Assembly: GCA_003151975.1 (NCBI GenBank)
Contig: PLZD01000010.1
Span: forward strand, 124,001 to 188,000
Reading direction: 5' to 3'
Length of the DNA: 64,000 nucleotides
Source of the DNA: Elusimicrobiota bacterium
Lineage (GTDB): Bacteria; Elusimicrobiota; Elusimicrobia; UBA1565; UBA9628
Position 1 is the first letter of the stretch. Every line of letters starts with the position of its first letter. Under the pieces are notes generated by a model. That model was not told where the DNA came from. It made no database searches and saw nothing but the letters and a program-made list of their open reading frames with translations. Shown piece after piece: positions 50,618 through 58,625 of this stretch. The translations under genes and the position numbers were made by a program.

Positions 50618-52230
50618 GAAAGCCTCCGGATGATGCGTTTGGCGACGGCTAGGCGGCGTCCGACGATGTCATCGGAGTTCGTGCCCGGATCGGAAAAGCG
50701 TCGGCGATCGCGCTGCTCGGGAGCGAGCACGTTGAGCACGATCAGGACCCACTCGAGGCCGACGAGCGGCGTGACAAGTTCGTAGCGGCGGCGGAAGGCC
50801 TCGGGGTCGGGCACCGCGGCGGCGAGCTTGCGCACGAAGAGCTTCCTGAGCTCCGGCGAGACTTTTTGCCCCACGTGATGCGTGAAGTCGGCGGCTAGCT
50901 TGGCGGGGTCGTCGAGCCCGAAATACTCGAAGTCGATGAACTGCACCTGGCCGCCGGGGCTCAGGACCGCGTTGTGGAAGCCGAAATCAGACGGGCTCGG
51001 GATGCGCTCGCGAGGCGCCAGTGGGGCGTCGAGGTCGAGTCCCAACGACGCGGCTTCCGCGCGGAAGCGCGCCAAGAGCTTCTCCTTGAGGGGCGCGATC
51101 TCCTCGCGAACGAAGCGCCGCGCTTCCGCGGGAATCCGGGGATCGCGAAGCCCTTCGTTAATGCGCACGAGGCGCCGCTCGATGTGGCGCGGGTAATCGT
51201 TGAGGCAGCGGCGCGAGTGCGCGGCCTCGGGCATGCCCTGGCGCGGCAGGTCCGCGACCTGCTTCATGAAGCTTGCCGCCTGCAGGACGTGCGCGCGATC
51301 GGCGCGGCCGCGCATGTGCCGCCCTTCGAGAAGAGAGAGGATCGTGAAGGCGCCCGACGGATCCTTGTGGTAAGCGCGCGGGACGCGCTCGCAGCGGGCC
51401 GCGTTCATGAGGGTCAGGGCCAAGTACTCCGCGCCGGCGCGGTCGCGCGGATCGCGCTCATCGAGCATGTAAAGCTTGAGGAGGACTTTCTTGCCGTCCT
51501 CGAGAGTGACGATCAAAAGCCGGTTATTGCCGCCCGCGATTGGCGCGGCCGCGATCGGCGCGCGGCCGAAGACGTTGATCAGGGCTCGCGCCGCGTCGGG
51601 GCCGATGGCCGCCACGGGACGAAGCTTTCGCCCGATTTCGCGCCAAGAACCCGCTGCCGCGACGCCGCCGAGCGTCTTCGCCGCGCCGAAGTGGACGCCC
51701 AAGGTTCGGACCGGGAAAGCGGGGTGATCGAGGACGGGCCCGAGATCATCGATGAAAACGTCGAGGCCTAGGCGCGCGATCTGCGCGACCTTCTCGTCGC
51801 GCGTGGAGGCGAAGTGGACGTTCTCCTGCTTGAGCTTTGAGGCGTCGGGCTTCCCGTTGGCCATGAAGCCGTGGTCCTTGAGCCATGCTCGCGCCGCATC
51901 GCGCAGGTGGACCGACGGATCGATGTGGGAGACTTCCGACTTGTGGCTGACGAGGAACACTTCATGACCCGCCGCGAGCGTCTCGCGCAGCCAGTTGGCG
52001 CAGCCCGCGAAGGGCTTGGCCCTCACGATGTTCTTGCCGTAGGCTTCGGCCTGGAGGCGCTGCCAGCGCAGATCGCTGCCGTCGTCATCTTTGATTAGCC
52101 GCTCTTTGACCGCGTCTTTCGAGGCGGGGAATTTCTTGGGCAGCCAACCGCGCTCCGCGGCGAGGTCGCGGAACAGCGTGTCGTAGGATATCAGCGTGTT
52201 ATCGAAGTCGATACCAATGCGAAGTTTCAC
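50614..52230 (-). CDS. HAD phosphatase - aminoglycoside-phosphotransferase-like kinase fusion
   Basis: 538 residues from GTG 52230 (GTGA overlap). Residues ~1-200: HAD domain with GIDFDNTL (D8, D10), VSHKSEVSH and FIDDLGP. Residues ~210-538: APH/choline-kinase-like domain with LLIVTLEDGKKVLLKLYM, PSPSDFGFHNAVL (the usual HGDxxxxN is changed to SDFGFHN) and FIDFEYFGLDDPAKLAADF. The kinase could phosphorylate a sugar and the HAD domain dephosphorylate or hydrolyse a product. This joins two opposing activities in one chain; the substrate is unknown. Confidence 0.82.
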   Translation of the reverse strand: MKLRIGIDFDNTLISYDTLFRDLAAERGWLPKKFPASKDAVKERLIKDDDGSDLRWQRLQAEAYGKNIVRAKPFAGCANWLRETLAAGHEVFLVSHKSEVSHIDPSVHLRDAARAWLKDHGFMANGKPDASKLKQENVHFASTRDEKVAQIARLGLDVFIDDLGPVLDHPAFPVRTLGVHFGAAKTLGGVAAAGSWREIGRKLRPVAAIGPDAARALINVFGRAPIAAAPIAGGNNRLLIVTLEDGKKVLLKLYMLDERDPRDRAGAEYLALTLMNAARCERVPRAYHKDPSGAFTILSLLEGRHMRGRADRAHVLQAASFMKQVADLPRQGMPEAAHSRRCLNDYPRHIERRLVRINEGLRDPRIPAEARRFVREEIAPLKEKLLARFRAEAASLGLDLDAPLAPRERIPSPSDFGFHNAVLSPGGQVQFIDFEYFGLDDPAKLAADFTHHVGQKVSPELRKLFVRKLAAAVPDPEAFRRRYELVTPLVGLEWVLIVLNVLAPEQRDRRRFSDPGTNSDDIVGRRLAVAKRIIRRLS

Positions 52231-53321
52231 CGATAGAACTCCTTGATCGACTTGATTACGTGCTGAATTTGCGCGGGCTTAAGATATTGATGTATCGGCA
52301 GCGAGAGGATGCGCAACGACTGCCGCTCGCAATCGGGGAAATCGCCTTCCCGGCAACCCAATGTCTTGCACGGAGCCTGCAGATGGATCGGAACGGGATA
52401 ATGCACGCCGGTGGAGACGCCGTTCTCCTGCAGGTGCGCCTGTAGCGCGTCGCGGCGGTCGGCCTGGATCACGAATAGATGGTACGCGTCTTGGCAGCCC
52501 CGCTCGTCCTTCGGGCAGTCCACCACGCCGGAAAGTCCCTTGCGGTAAAGATCCGCGTTGCGCCGCCGCGCCGCGATGACCTTGTCGAGATTCTTGAGGC
52601 GCGATTGGAGAATGGCGGCTTGGATCGAATCGAGCCGCGAGTTGTAGCCCCAGAAAACGACTTCGTTGCGCGACTTGAGCCCGTGGTTGCGCAGAAGACG
52701 GATCTTGTCGGCCAGAGCCGGGTCGCTCGTGACGACGGCGCCGGCGTCCCCGGCTGCGTTGAGATTCTTGAGCGGGTGGAAGCTGAAGGTCGCGGCGATG
52801 CCGAAGGAACCGGCCGCCTTGCCGTGGCGCAGGGCTCCGATGGCCTGGGCCGCGTCCTCGATGACATGCAGCTTGTGCTTGCGCGCGAATGCGTTGATGG
52901 CCTCCATATCGCAGATCTTGCCCGTGAGGTGTACGGGGATTATCGCCTTGGTCCGGGGCGTCAGGGCCTTGGCGAGCTTCGCGGGGTCCATCAGCTGGTT
53001 ATCTTTCACGTCGACAAACACCGGCCGCGCGCCGACCAGCGCGATGCAAGAGGCGGAGGCGACAAACGAATTGGGCGCCGTGATGACTTCGTCTCCGGGG
53101 CCGATGCCCAGTGCCTTAAGGATCAGCACGAGCGCGTCGGTGCCGTTGGCAACGCCGAGTGCGTACTTTGCGCCGCAAAGCGCGGCGAGTTCTTTCTCGA
53201 AATCTTCGACCTGCCGCCCCAGAATGTACTCACCGCCCGACAGGGTCTTGTCGATGGCGGCCATCAGCTTGCGCTTCTCGAGCGCGTACTGCCCGGAGAA
53301 GTCGACGTAGGGGACTTTCAT
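52227..53321 (-). CDS. DegT/DnrJ/EryC1/StrS aminotransferase, tandem copy 1
   Basis: 364 residues. MKVPYVDFSGQYALEKRKLM, GGEYILGRQVEDFEKELAAL, GTDALVLILKALGIGPGDEV and PLP lysine K185 in FSFHPLKNLNAAGDAG. VIEDAAQAIGA and a C-terminal STGVHYPVPIHLQAPCKTLG agree with sugar 3-aminotransferases (FdtB/QdtB-like). It overlaps the second copy by 4 bp. Acts on a nucleotide keto-sugar in the cytoplasm. Confidence 0.9.
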   Translation of the reverse strand: MKVPYVDFSGQYALEKRKLMAAIDKTLSGGEYILGRQVEDFEKELAALCGAKYALGVANGTDALVLILKALGIGPGDEVITAPNSFVASASCIALVGARPVFVDVKDNQLMDPAKLAKALTPRTKAIIPVHLTGKICDMEAINAFARKHKLHVIEDAAQAIGALRHGKAAGSFGIAATFSFHPLKNLNAAGDAGAVVTSDPALADKIRLLRNHGLKSRNEVVFWGYNSRLDSIQAAILQSRLKNLDKVIAARRRNADLYRKGLSGVVDCPKDERGCQDAYHLFVIQADRRDALQAHLQENGVSTGVHYPVPIHLQAPCKTLGCREGDFPDCERQSLRILSLPIHQYLKPAQIQHVIKSIKEFYR

Positions 53322-54448
53322 TTCTTCGAGCAGAACTCGCGGACGCAGGCGATCATGTACTCGATCTCCTCATCGGTCAGGTGCTGGTGCACGGGCAGCG
53401 TCAGCGTCTTTTTTGCTTGAGCCTCCGCGACAGGGAAGTCGCCGCGCTTGCAGCCGAGGTGACGACTGGCGGGCTGCAGGTGCAGGGGGATCGGATAGTG
53501 GACCTTGGCTTCGATGCCCTTGGTGATCAGGAACTCGACGAGCTTGTCGCGGTCCTCGCTGTAGAACTGATAAAGGTGATAGACGTGTCGGTCCGAGCTC
53601 GACCGCGGCGGCAGCTTGATCTTGGGCGCGAGCTTCGAGAGCGCCGCATCTAATCGCTTGGCGTTCTTGATGCGTGTCTCGGTGATCCACTCGACGTCCT
53701 TGATGAGGTGGTTTCCGACCACGGCCTGCAGCGAGTCGAGCCGGCTGTTGTAGGCGTAGAAAGCGTACTCGTCGCGCGACGACATGCCGTGATTGCGCAG
53801 CAGATTCAGCTTGTCGCGGAGCTCCTCGGAGTTCGTCGTGATGACGCCGCCGTCGCCCCATACATTGAGGTTCTTGAGCGGGTGCAGCGAGAAGCCCGCC
53901 GCGATTCCGGTGGAACCGCCCCGCAGCTTGCCGGAGGCCGCGCCGATGGCCTGGCAGGCGTCCTCAACGACGGGGAGATTGTGCTTCTTCCCGATGGCCA
54001 GGATCGCGGCGAGATCCGGCGGCTGGCCGGCCCAGTGCACGGGCAGAAGTGCCTTGGTCTTCCTGGTTATGGCGGCCTCGATCTTCTTAGGGTCGATAAC
54101 GGAATACTCGTCGCAATCGACGAAGACGATCTTGGCGCCGGCGGTCTCGATGGCGCCGGCGGTCGCGACGAAAGTGTTGGCCGCGGTGATGACCTCGTCG
54201 CCGGGGCCTACGCCGAGCGCCTTCAGGATGAGGAAGAGCGCGTCGGTCCCGGATCCGACGCCGACGGCGTATTTCGCGCCGACGAGTTTGGCGAAGGATT
54301 CCTCGAAGCGGCGCACGGGCTCGCCAAGCGTGAAGTCGCCGGATTTGACGAGCGCGCGGATGTCGTTGAGGATGGGCTCGATCTCGGCGAACTGGCGGCC
54401 GAGGTACGAGTACGGGACCTTCATCGTCGGCTTGTCGATCGTTTTCAT
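53318..54448 (-). CDS. DegT/DnrJ/EryC1/StrS aminotransferase, tandem copy 2
   Basis: 376 residues from ATG 54448, which follows GGAG by 5 bases. KVPYSYLGRQFAEIEPILND, SGTDALFLILKALGVGPGDE and PLP lysine K192 in FSLHPLKNLNVWGDGG. The same C-terminal KVHYPIPLHLQPASRHLG block as copy 1, clearly a gene duplication. Two adjacent aminotransferases with different N-terminal details suggest two amination steps (a diamino-sugar) or two sugars. First gene downstream of the TIGR04372 gene at 54460 (12-bp gap). Confidence 0.9.
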   Translation of the reverse strand: MKTIDKPTMKVPYSYLGRQFAEIEPILNDIRALVKSGDFTLGEPVRRFEESFAKLVGAKYAVGVGSGTDALFLILKALGVGPGDEVITAANTFVATAGAIETAGAKIVFVDCDEYSVIDPKKIEAAITRKTKALLPVHWAGQPPDLAAILAIGKKHNLPVVEDACQAIGAASGKLRGGSTGIAAGFSLHPLKNLNVWGDGGVITTNSEELRDKLNLLRNHGMSSRDEYAFYAYNSRLDSLQAVVGNHLIKDVEWITETRIKNAKRLDAALSKLAPKIKLPPRSSSDRHVYHLYQFYSEDRDKLVEFLITKGIEAKVHYPIPLHLQPASRHLGCKRGDFPVAEAQAKKTLTLPVHQHLTDEEIEYMIACVREFCSKK

Positions 54449-54459
54449 GAGTCTCCTAT

Positions 54460-55716
54460 TTATAAGAGCCCCTCGTGACGGCGCAGAAACGCGGCGCCGA
54501 CGCGCGAGGGGAAATGGCGCATCGGATGATCCTTGGGAAAAAGCTCTCGGAAGCGGAGCTGAAGCTTTTCGTCGCCAGGCTCAGGCTTCCAGCGCCCGTC
54601 GAGGCGCGCGTCCATCTCGTCGGCCAGCGCCGAGATGTCCTCGGTCGAGTTCTCGACGACTTCGATATTCGCCTGGGCGAACTGCCGGCCGTCGGTCCAC
54701 TCCCAGGCGCCGTTCTCGACGATGCGGCGGAAGGGGAGCTCGACGCCGCGGGCGTCGCGGTAAGTTTTCGGAATGAAGATGTCTCCGGCGCGGAACGAGG
54801 CGAAGCCCAGCGGGACGTAGTTCGCCGCGGCCACGGGCACGTTGAACAATAGCGGCACGTTGACCAGACCCGCCGTGCAGCCGAGGAAGAATTTGCAGTT
54901 GGCGGGCAGCCATATATCGAGAAAATCGGAGCGAAAGCGCGTCGCGTAGTCGACGATCCTCGGGTCGCCGTCGCCCAGCTGCTTTTCGATGATGCTGCCC
55001 ATTCGCAGCGCATAGAGACCCTTCGCCGACAACGCTCGCGCCGCGGGCAAATAGTTGGCTATGTCGCAGTCGCGATAGTCGTGGTAGGCCCACTGCTCGC
55101 GCGTGAAATAAGGATGCGCTTGGTCGAGATACGCCTTGTCGCGGGAGTGCACGCAGACGAATTGCGCCTCGGGGGGCAGGCCCATCGCGCGCAGGGCCTG
55201 GCGGCCGCGAGCATCCTCGTCGGGCCGGAACTTCATTTGCGGTCCTGAGGCGGCGAGCACGTGGTAGTCCCAGCCGCTGCAAGGAAGCGGCTCATGAAAG
55301 CGCGTGCCTTCGACGAAGGGACGCAGGCCTTGGAAATAGAGATGCAGCGCCCAGCGCGACCGCAGCACGGGAACTTCGCGCGCGATCATGTCGAGAAGCT
55401 GGGTGTTGGCGGCGGGGCCACTGACGAGTATGGTCGTTGTGTCTAGGCCTGTGCCTGCGACGCGCTTGCGCAGGAAGATTTCGGAATGGATCGCCAGATG
55501 CCCGAGGCGCTCGTAGCTGAGCATGCCGACGCGAACTTTGCGCCAAGGTTCGACGATGCGCATTGCCCCGTAGAGCAGCGCGCCCGCCGCGAGGAATAAC
55601 GGCTTGAGGACGATCAGGGCGGCGCGGCGGAGGGCGGCTCGTCCGGAGGGGGCAGGCTTCTGCGCTATCGTCGCGGGCGCGGTTTCCTGCCGCGGCGTCT
55701 GAATGAGGGTTACCAT
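54460..55716 (-). CDS. TIGR04372-type glycosyltransferase without TPRs, copy E
   Basis: 418 residues from ATG 55716, which overlaps the methyltransferase stop as TGATG; a longer frame is out-of-phase reading of that gene. An N-terminal hydrophobic stretch (LIVLKPLFLAAGALLYGAM) replaces the TPRs. Then VGMLSYERLGHLAIHSEIFL, FVCVHSRDKAYLD, YRDCDIANYLPAARALSAKG, SDFLDIWLPANCKFFLGCTA and FLRRHEGLL. The central and C-terminal parts match the family in the TPR copies; closest to copy F (62677). Inner-membrane attachment is likely. Confidence 0.84.
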   Translation of the reverse strand: MVTLIQTPRQETAPATIAQKPAPSGRAALRRAALIVLKPLFLAAGALLYGAMRIVEPWRKVRVGMLSYERLGHLAIHSEIFLRKRVAGTGLDTTTILVSGPAANTQLLDMIAREVPVLRSRWALHLYFQGLRPFVEGTRFHEPLPCSGWDYHVLAASGPQMKFRPDEDARGRQALRAMGLPPEAQFVCVHSRDKAYLDQAHPYFTREQWAYHDYRDCDIANYLPAARALSAKGLYALRMGSIIEKQLGDGDPRIVDYATRFRSDFLDIWLPANCKFFLGCTAGLVNVPLLFNVPVAAANYVPLGFASFRAGDIFIPKTYRDARGVELPFRRIVENGAWEWTDGRQFAQANIEVVENSTEDISALADEMDARLDGRWKPEPGDEKLQLRFRELFPKDHPMRHFPSRVGAAFLRRHEGLL

Positions 55717-56378
55717 CACTCGAAGACGATGTAGGAGAAGTCGCCCGTGTAGCCGCTGTCCTTCATGAACCACTCCCACTCCTTTGGGGTATAGAAAGAG
55801 CGGCAAGTCAGCTGCCAGTAGAGCAGGTTGGCCTTCTCTCGTTCGTTGCGGTAGGTCTCGACGATGACGTGCTTGGCGCCGCGTCCCACGCGTTCGATTT
55901 CCTGAAAAGCTTGGCGGAGTTCGTAGTTATAGAGGTTGTGCAGGGTGATGACCGAGATGACGAAGTCGAAGCTCTTGTCGGGATACGGCAACTTCACCGC
56001 GGAGCCCGGGCTTAAAAACGGCTTGACCTCTTCTTTGGCGTTCTCGAGTGCGTAGGCCGAGATGTCGAGCCCGGCGACCGCGCACTGAGGCAGGACTTGG
56101 GTGAACTCATAGAGGAGGTAGCCCTTCCCGCAGCCGATGTCGAGTATGCGCGCGTCGGCCTTGAGGCCATAGTGCTTGGCCATGGCCCGGGCCACGCTGT
56201 TCCAACGGCCGTCGTAACGGTAGCCGCCGTAGCCGTATTGACGCTCGCCGTCCCAATAATCTTTTCCGTACTGCGTCGCGATCTCGGAGCACTTGGCTTT
56301 GTCGTGGGACACGACGCGGGCGACATAGTCGCGCTTGATGGAATTGGACAGCTTGGAAATGAAATCGACGTAGGGCAT
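55716..56378 (-). CDS. Class I SAM-dependent methyltransferase
   Basis: 220 residues. N-terminal helix region, then ILDIGCGKGYLLYEF (SAM loop), GLDISAYALENAKEE, LPYPDKSFDFVISVITLHNL and VIVETYRNEREKANLLYW, a normal small-molecule methyltransferase order. First gene of the unit after the largest intergenic gap; a promoter is seen at 56434-56463. Probably methylates a sugar or amino-sugar of the glycan. Confidence 0.85.
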   Translation of the reverse strand: MPYVDFISKLSNSIKRDYVARVVSHDKAKCSEIATQYGKDYWDGERQYGYGGYRYDGRWNSVARAMAKHYGLKADARILDIGCGKGYLLYEFTQVLPQCAVAGLDISAYALENAKEEVKPFLSPGSAVKLPYPDKSFDFVISVITLHNLYNYELRQAFQEIERVGRGAKHVIVETYRNEREKANLLYWQLTCRSFYTPKEWEWFMKDSGYTGDFSYIVFE

Positions 56379-56545
56379 CGGGCTTCGGTGGGGGTCGTTT
56401 CTATTGCGCTCGTCGATCTGAAATCTGTGTCGTATTTTACCCTATTTCGGCATGGAGAGGCAAGGCGCGGGGATTGCCATTTTCCGACGACAAAGGCAGA
56501 TTATTTTAAAAAAATAGGGCTGAAAAGACGCGTCTGAACAGGGCC
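56379..56545 (-). promoter_or_regulatory. Largest intergenic gap with a promoter; weak palindromes, no clear terminator
   Basis: A -10 TAAAAT (56434-56439) is preceded at 18 bp by TTGCCT (56458-56463), a moderate sigma-70 match on the minus strand. It would give a leader of ~50 bases for the methyltransferase. Closer to the upstream gene lies the exact 10-bp palindrome AGACGCGTCT (56526-56535) and an A/T-rich run at 56504-56517. The palindrome has no loop, so it is a possible binding site, not a terminator. No GTTCA-N5-TGAAC repeat is here. Confidence 0.5.
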
Positions 56546-57595
56546 TTAAAAAGGGCCGGTAAAAGTCAGGTCGGGCACGTCCAGCGGCAGGGTTGATATT
56601 GCGGGAACGCGGCGGGTTTTCTTGCCCAGCATCTTGAGCGCGACGGCGGCGATTTCCTCGGCCCGCGGGTAGCATTCGTTGGCGAGCGCCGGGGTCGAAG
56701 GGATGGGGCAGTCGGGAAGCCCGAGGCGGACCGGCGGGCACTTCAGCGAGTCGAAGGCCTGCTCGCAGGCTTGCGAAACGATCTCGGAAGAGCAGCCCGC
56801 CGTCGTCCAGCCCGTGTCGGCCACGATGAGCCGGCCGGTCTTCTTGACCGAGTCGAGTATGGTGGCTGAATCAAGCGGTCGTAGAGTCCGAATGTCGACG
56901 ACCTCGGCGTTGACGCCGTCTTCCTCTAGGTGCTGGGCCGCGCGCAGGGCCTCGAGCGTCATGTAGGAAACCGACGCGATCGTCACGTCGGTGCCCTTGC
57001 GTGCCACGCGGGCCTTGCCGATCGGCTCGCGCGTGAGTCCTTCGGGAACCGGTCCCTTGATGTTGTGCAGCCAGCGGTACTCGAAATAGATGACGGGGTT
57101 GGGGTCCTCGATGCTCGCGATCAAGAGCCCTTTGGCATCGGCGGGAGTCGACGGCATGACCACCTTGAGCCCCGGGATGTGGGCAAACCACGACTGCAGG
57201 CTCTGCGAATGCTGCGTCCCTTGGCCCCAGCCCCGGCCGACGATGAGGCGCACCGTCAATGGAACCGACAGCTTGCCGCCGAACATGTAGTGCCACTTGG
57301 CGGCTTGGTTGACGATCTGCTCGACGGCCAGAAGCGCGAAGTCGACCCGCTGGTGGACCATGACGGGCCGCATGCCGGTCAGCGCCGAGCCGATCGCCAC
57401 TCCCGTCATGCCGTTTTCGGCGGTGGGCATGTCGAACACGCGCGACGGGTATTTTTTCTGCAGGCCGAGCGTCGTGCCGAAAACACCCTTCGGGTCGGGA
57501 ACGCCCAGGCCCATGAGATAGACCGAGGGATCGTTGCCCAGCGACAGGTCCAAAGCCTCGCGGACCGCCTCGAAGAATCGGAGCTCGCGGCTCAT
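56546..57595 (-). CDS. TPP-dependent dehydrogenase E1 component, beta subunit
   Basis: 349 residues from ATG 57595 (ATGA overlap with the alpha gene). MSRELRFFEAVREALDLSLG and VFDMPTAENGMTGVAIGSAL (with the catalytic glutamate) start the PYR domain; RVDFALLAVEQIVNQAAKWH and ADTGWTTAGCSSEIVSQACE finish it. Homologous to pyruvate/acetoin dehydrogenase E1-beta. No E2 or E3 gene is present, so the pair may transfer a two-carbon group to a sugar, as proposed for AviB1/AviB2 in avilamycin. Confidence 0.9.
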   Translation of the reverse strand: MSRELRFFEAVREALDLSLGNDPSVYLMGLGVPDPKGVFGTTLGLQKKYPSRVFDMPTAENGMTGVAIGSALTGMRPVMVHQRVDFALLAVEQIVNQAAKWHYMFGGKLSVPLTVRLIVGRGWGQGTQHSQSLQSWFAHIPGLKVVMPSTPADAKGLLIASIEDPNPVIYFEYRWLHNIKGPVPEGLTREPIGKARVARKGTDVTIASVSYMTLEALRAAQHLEEDGVNAEVVDIRTLRPLDSATILDSVKKTGRLIVADTGWTTAGCSSEIVSQACEQAFDSLKCPPVRLGLPDCPIPSTPALANECYPRAEEIAAVALKMLGKKTRRVPAISTLPLDVPDLTFTGPF

Positions 57596-58620
57596 TTTCG
57601 GGCCGCCGCGGCCTTGTGGGCCGACTTGCGCGCGGGAGCGGCCGACGCTTCGGCGTAGATGTGCTGCATGAGGAGGCTCTTGGCGGGGAAAGGGCTGTCC
57701 TTGGCGAACTTCACGGCCTCGTCGACTTCGGCCTTGATCGCGGCCTCCATCTGGGCGATGTCGGTCTCCGTGAGCACTCCGTCGCCCACGAGGCGACGCT
57801 GCAGAAACTCGATCGGGCAACGGCGCTTCCACTCGAGGAACTCGGTCTCGGAGCGGTAGCCGATGTCGTTGTCGAAGCCCACGCCGCAGTGCTCGTACCA
57901 GCGGTAGGTCTTGAGCTCGAGAAAAGTCGGTCCGCCGCCGGCGCGCGCCTTGTCTACGGCCCCGCGCATCAATCGAGCGACCTCGACGACGTCGTTGCCG
58001 TCGCCCTGGAAGCTCTCGACGCCGTGCGCCTTGGCAAGGTCGACGAGCTCGAGTCCGGCGGGCTGGCGAACGCTGAGCGGGGAGTACACCGAGAAGAAAT
58101 TGTTCTCGCAGACAAACACCACCGGCAATTTCTTGAGCGAGGCGAAATTGACCGCCTCGTGAAAGGCGCCTTCCTCCGTCGAGCCGTCGCCGAAGAAAGC
58201 GGCCGTCACGCGGTCCTCGCCTTTCAGGAAGGAGCCGAAGGCCGCGCCCACGGCGATGGCGATCGTGCTGCCGACGATCGGGGTCGCGCCGAGAAAGCCC
58301 GCGTTGAGGTCGATGAAATGCATCGAGCCGCCTTTTCCCATGCAGCAGCCCGTCGCCTTGCCGTAAAGCTCGGAGAGCATTGCCTTCATATCGCCGCCCT
58401 TGGCGAGGTAGTGGCCGTGAGAGCGGTGCGCGCTCATCGCGTAGTCGCGGGGCTCGAGCTGAGAGCAGGCGCCGACGGCCGGGGCCTCTTGGCCGATGCT
58501 GAGATGGACCGGGCAGCGCATCTGCTGCTCGGGGTAGAGGGCCACTATGCGCTCCTCGAGCCGACGGATGCGAAGCATCTCGCGGAACAGAGAGCGGGGG
58601 TCCGTCTGGCGGGAACGCAT
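57592..58620 (-). CDS. TPP-dependent dehydrogenase E1 component, alpha subunit
   Basis: 342 residues. RRLEERIVALYPEQQMRCPV, LSIGQEAPAVGACSQL, YAMSAHRSHGHYLAKGG, and the TPP/Mg motif FFGDGSTEEGAFHEAVNFA ending VCENNFFSVYSP. The Lys/Ala-rich C-terminal tail (SAAPARKSAHKAAAARK) is unusual for the family. Forms a heterotetramer with the beta subunit. The HRSHGHYLAKGG motif places it with acetoin/pyruvate-type E1s. Lies 5 bp from the radical SAM gene. Confidence 0.9.
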   Translation of the reverse strand: MRSRQTDPRSLFREMLRIRRLEERIVALYPEQQMRCPVHLSIGQEAPAVGACSQLEPRDYAMSAHRSHGHYLAKGGDMKAMLSELYGKATGCCMGKGGSMHFIDLNAGFLGATPIVGSTIAIAVGAAFGSFLKGEDRVTAAFFGDGSTEEGAFHEAVNFASLKKLPVVFVCENNFFSVYSPLSVRQPAGLELVDLAKAHGVESFQGDGNDVVEVARLMRGAVDKARAGGGPTFLELKTYRWYEHCGVGFDNDIGYRSETEFLEWKRRCPIEFLQRRLVGDGVLTETDIAQMEAAIKAEVDEAVKFAKDSPFPAKSLLMQHIYAEASAAPARKSAHKAAAARK

Positions 58621-58625
58621 AGGGC

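Noticed and set aside
56504-56557. Rho-independent terminator after the E1-beta gene
   Set aside because: The palindrome AGACGCGTCT has no loop, and the GGCC segments near the stop do not form a proper stem followed by a U-run.
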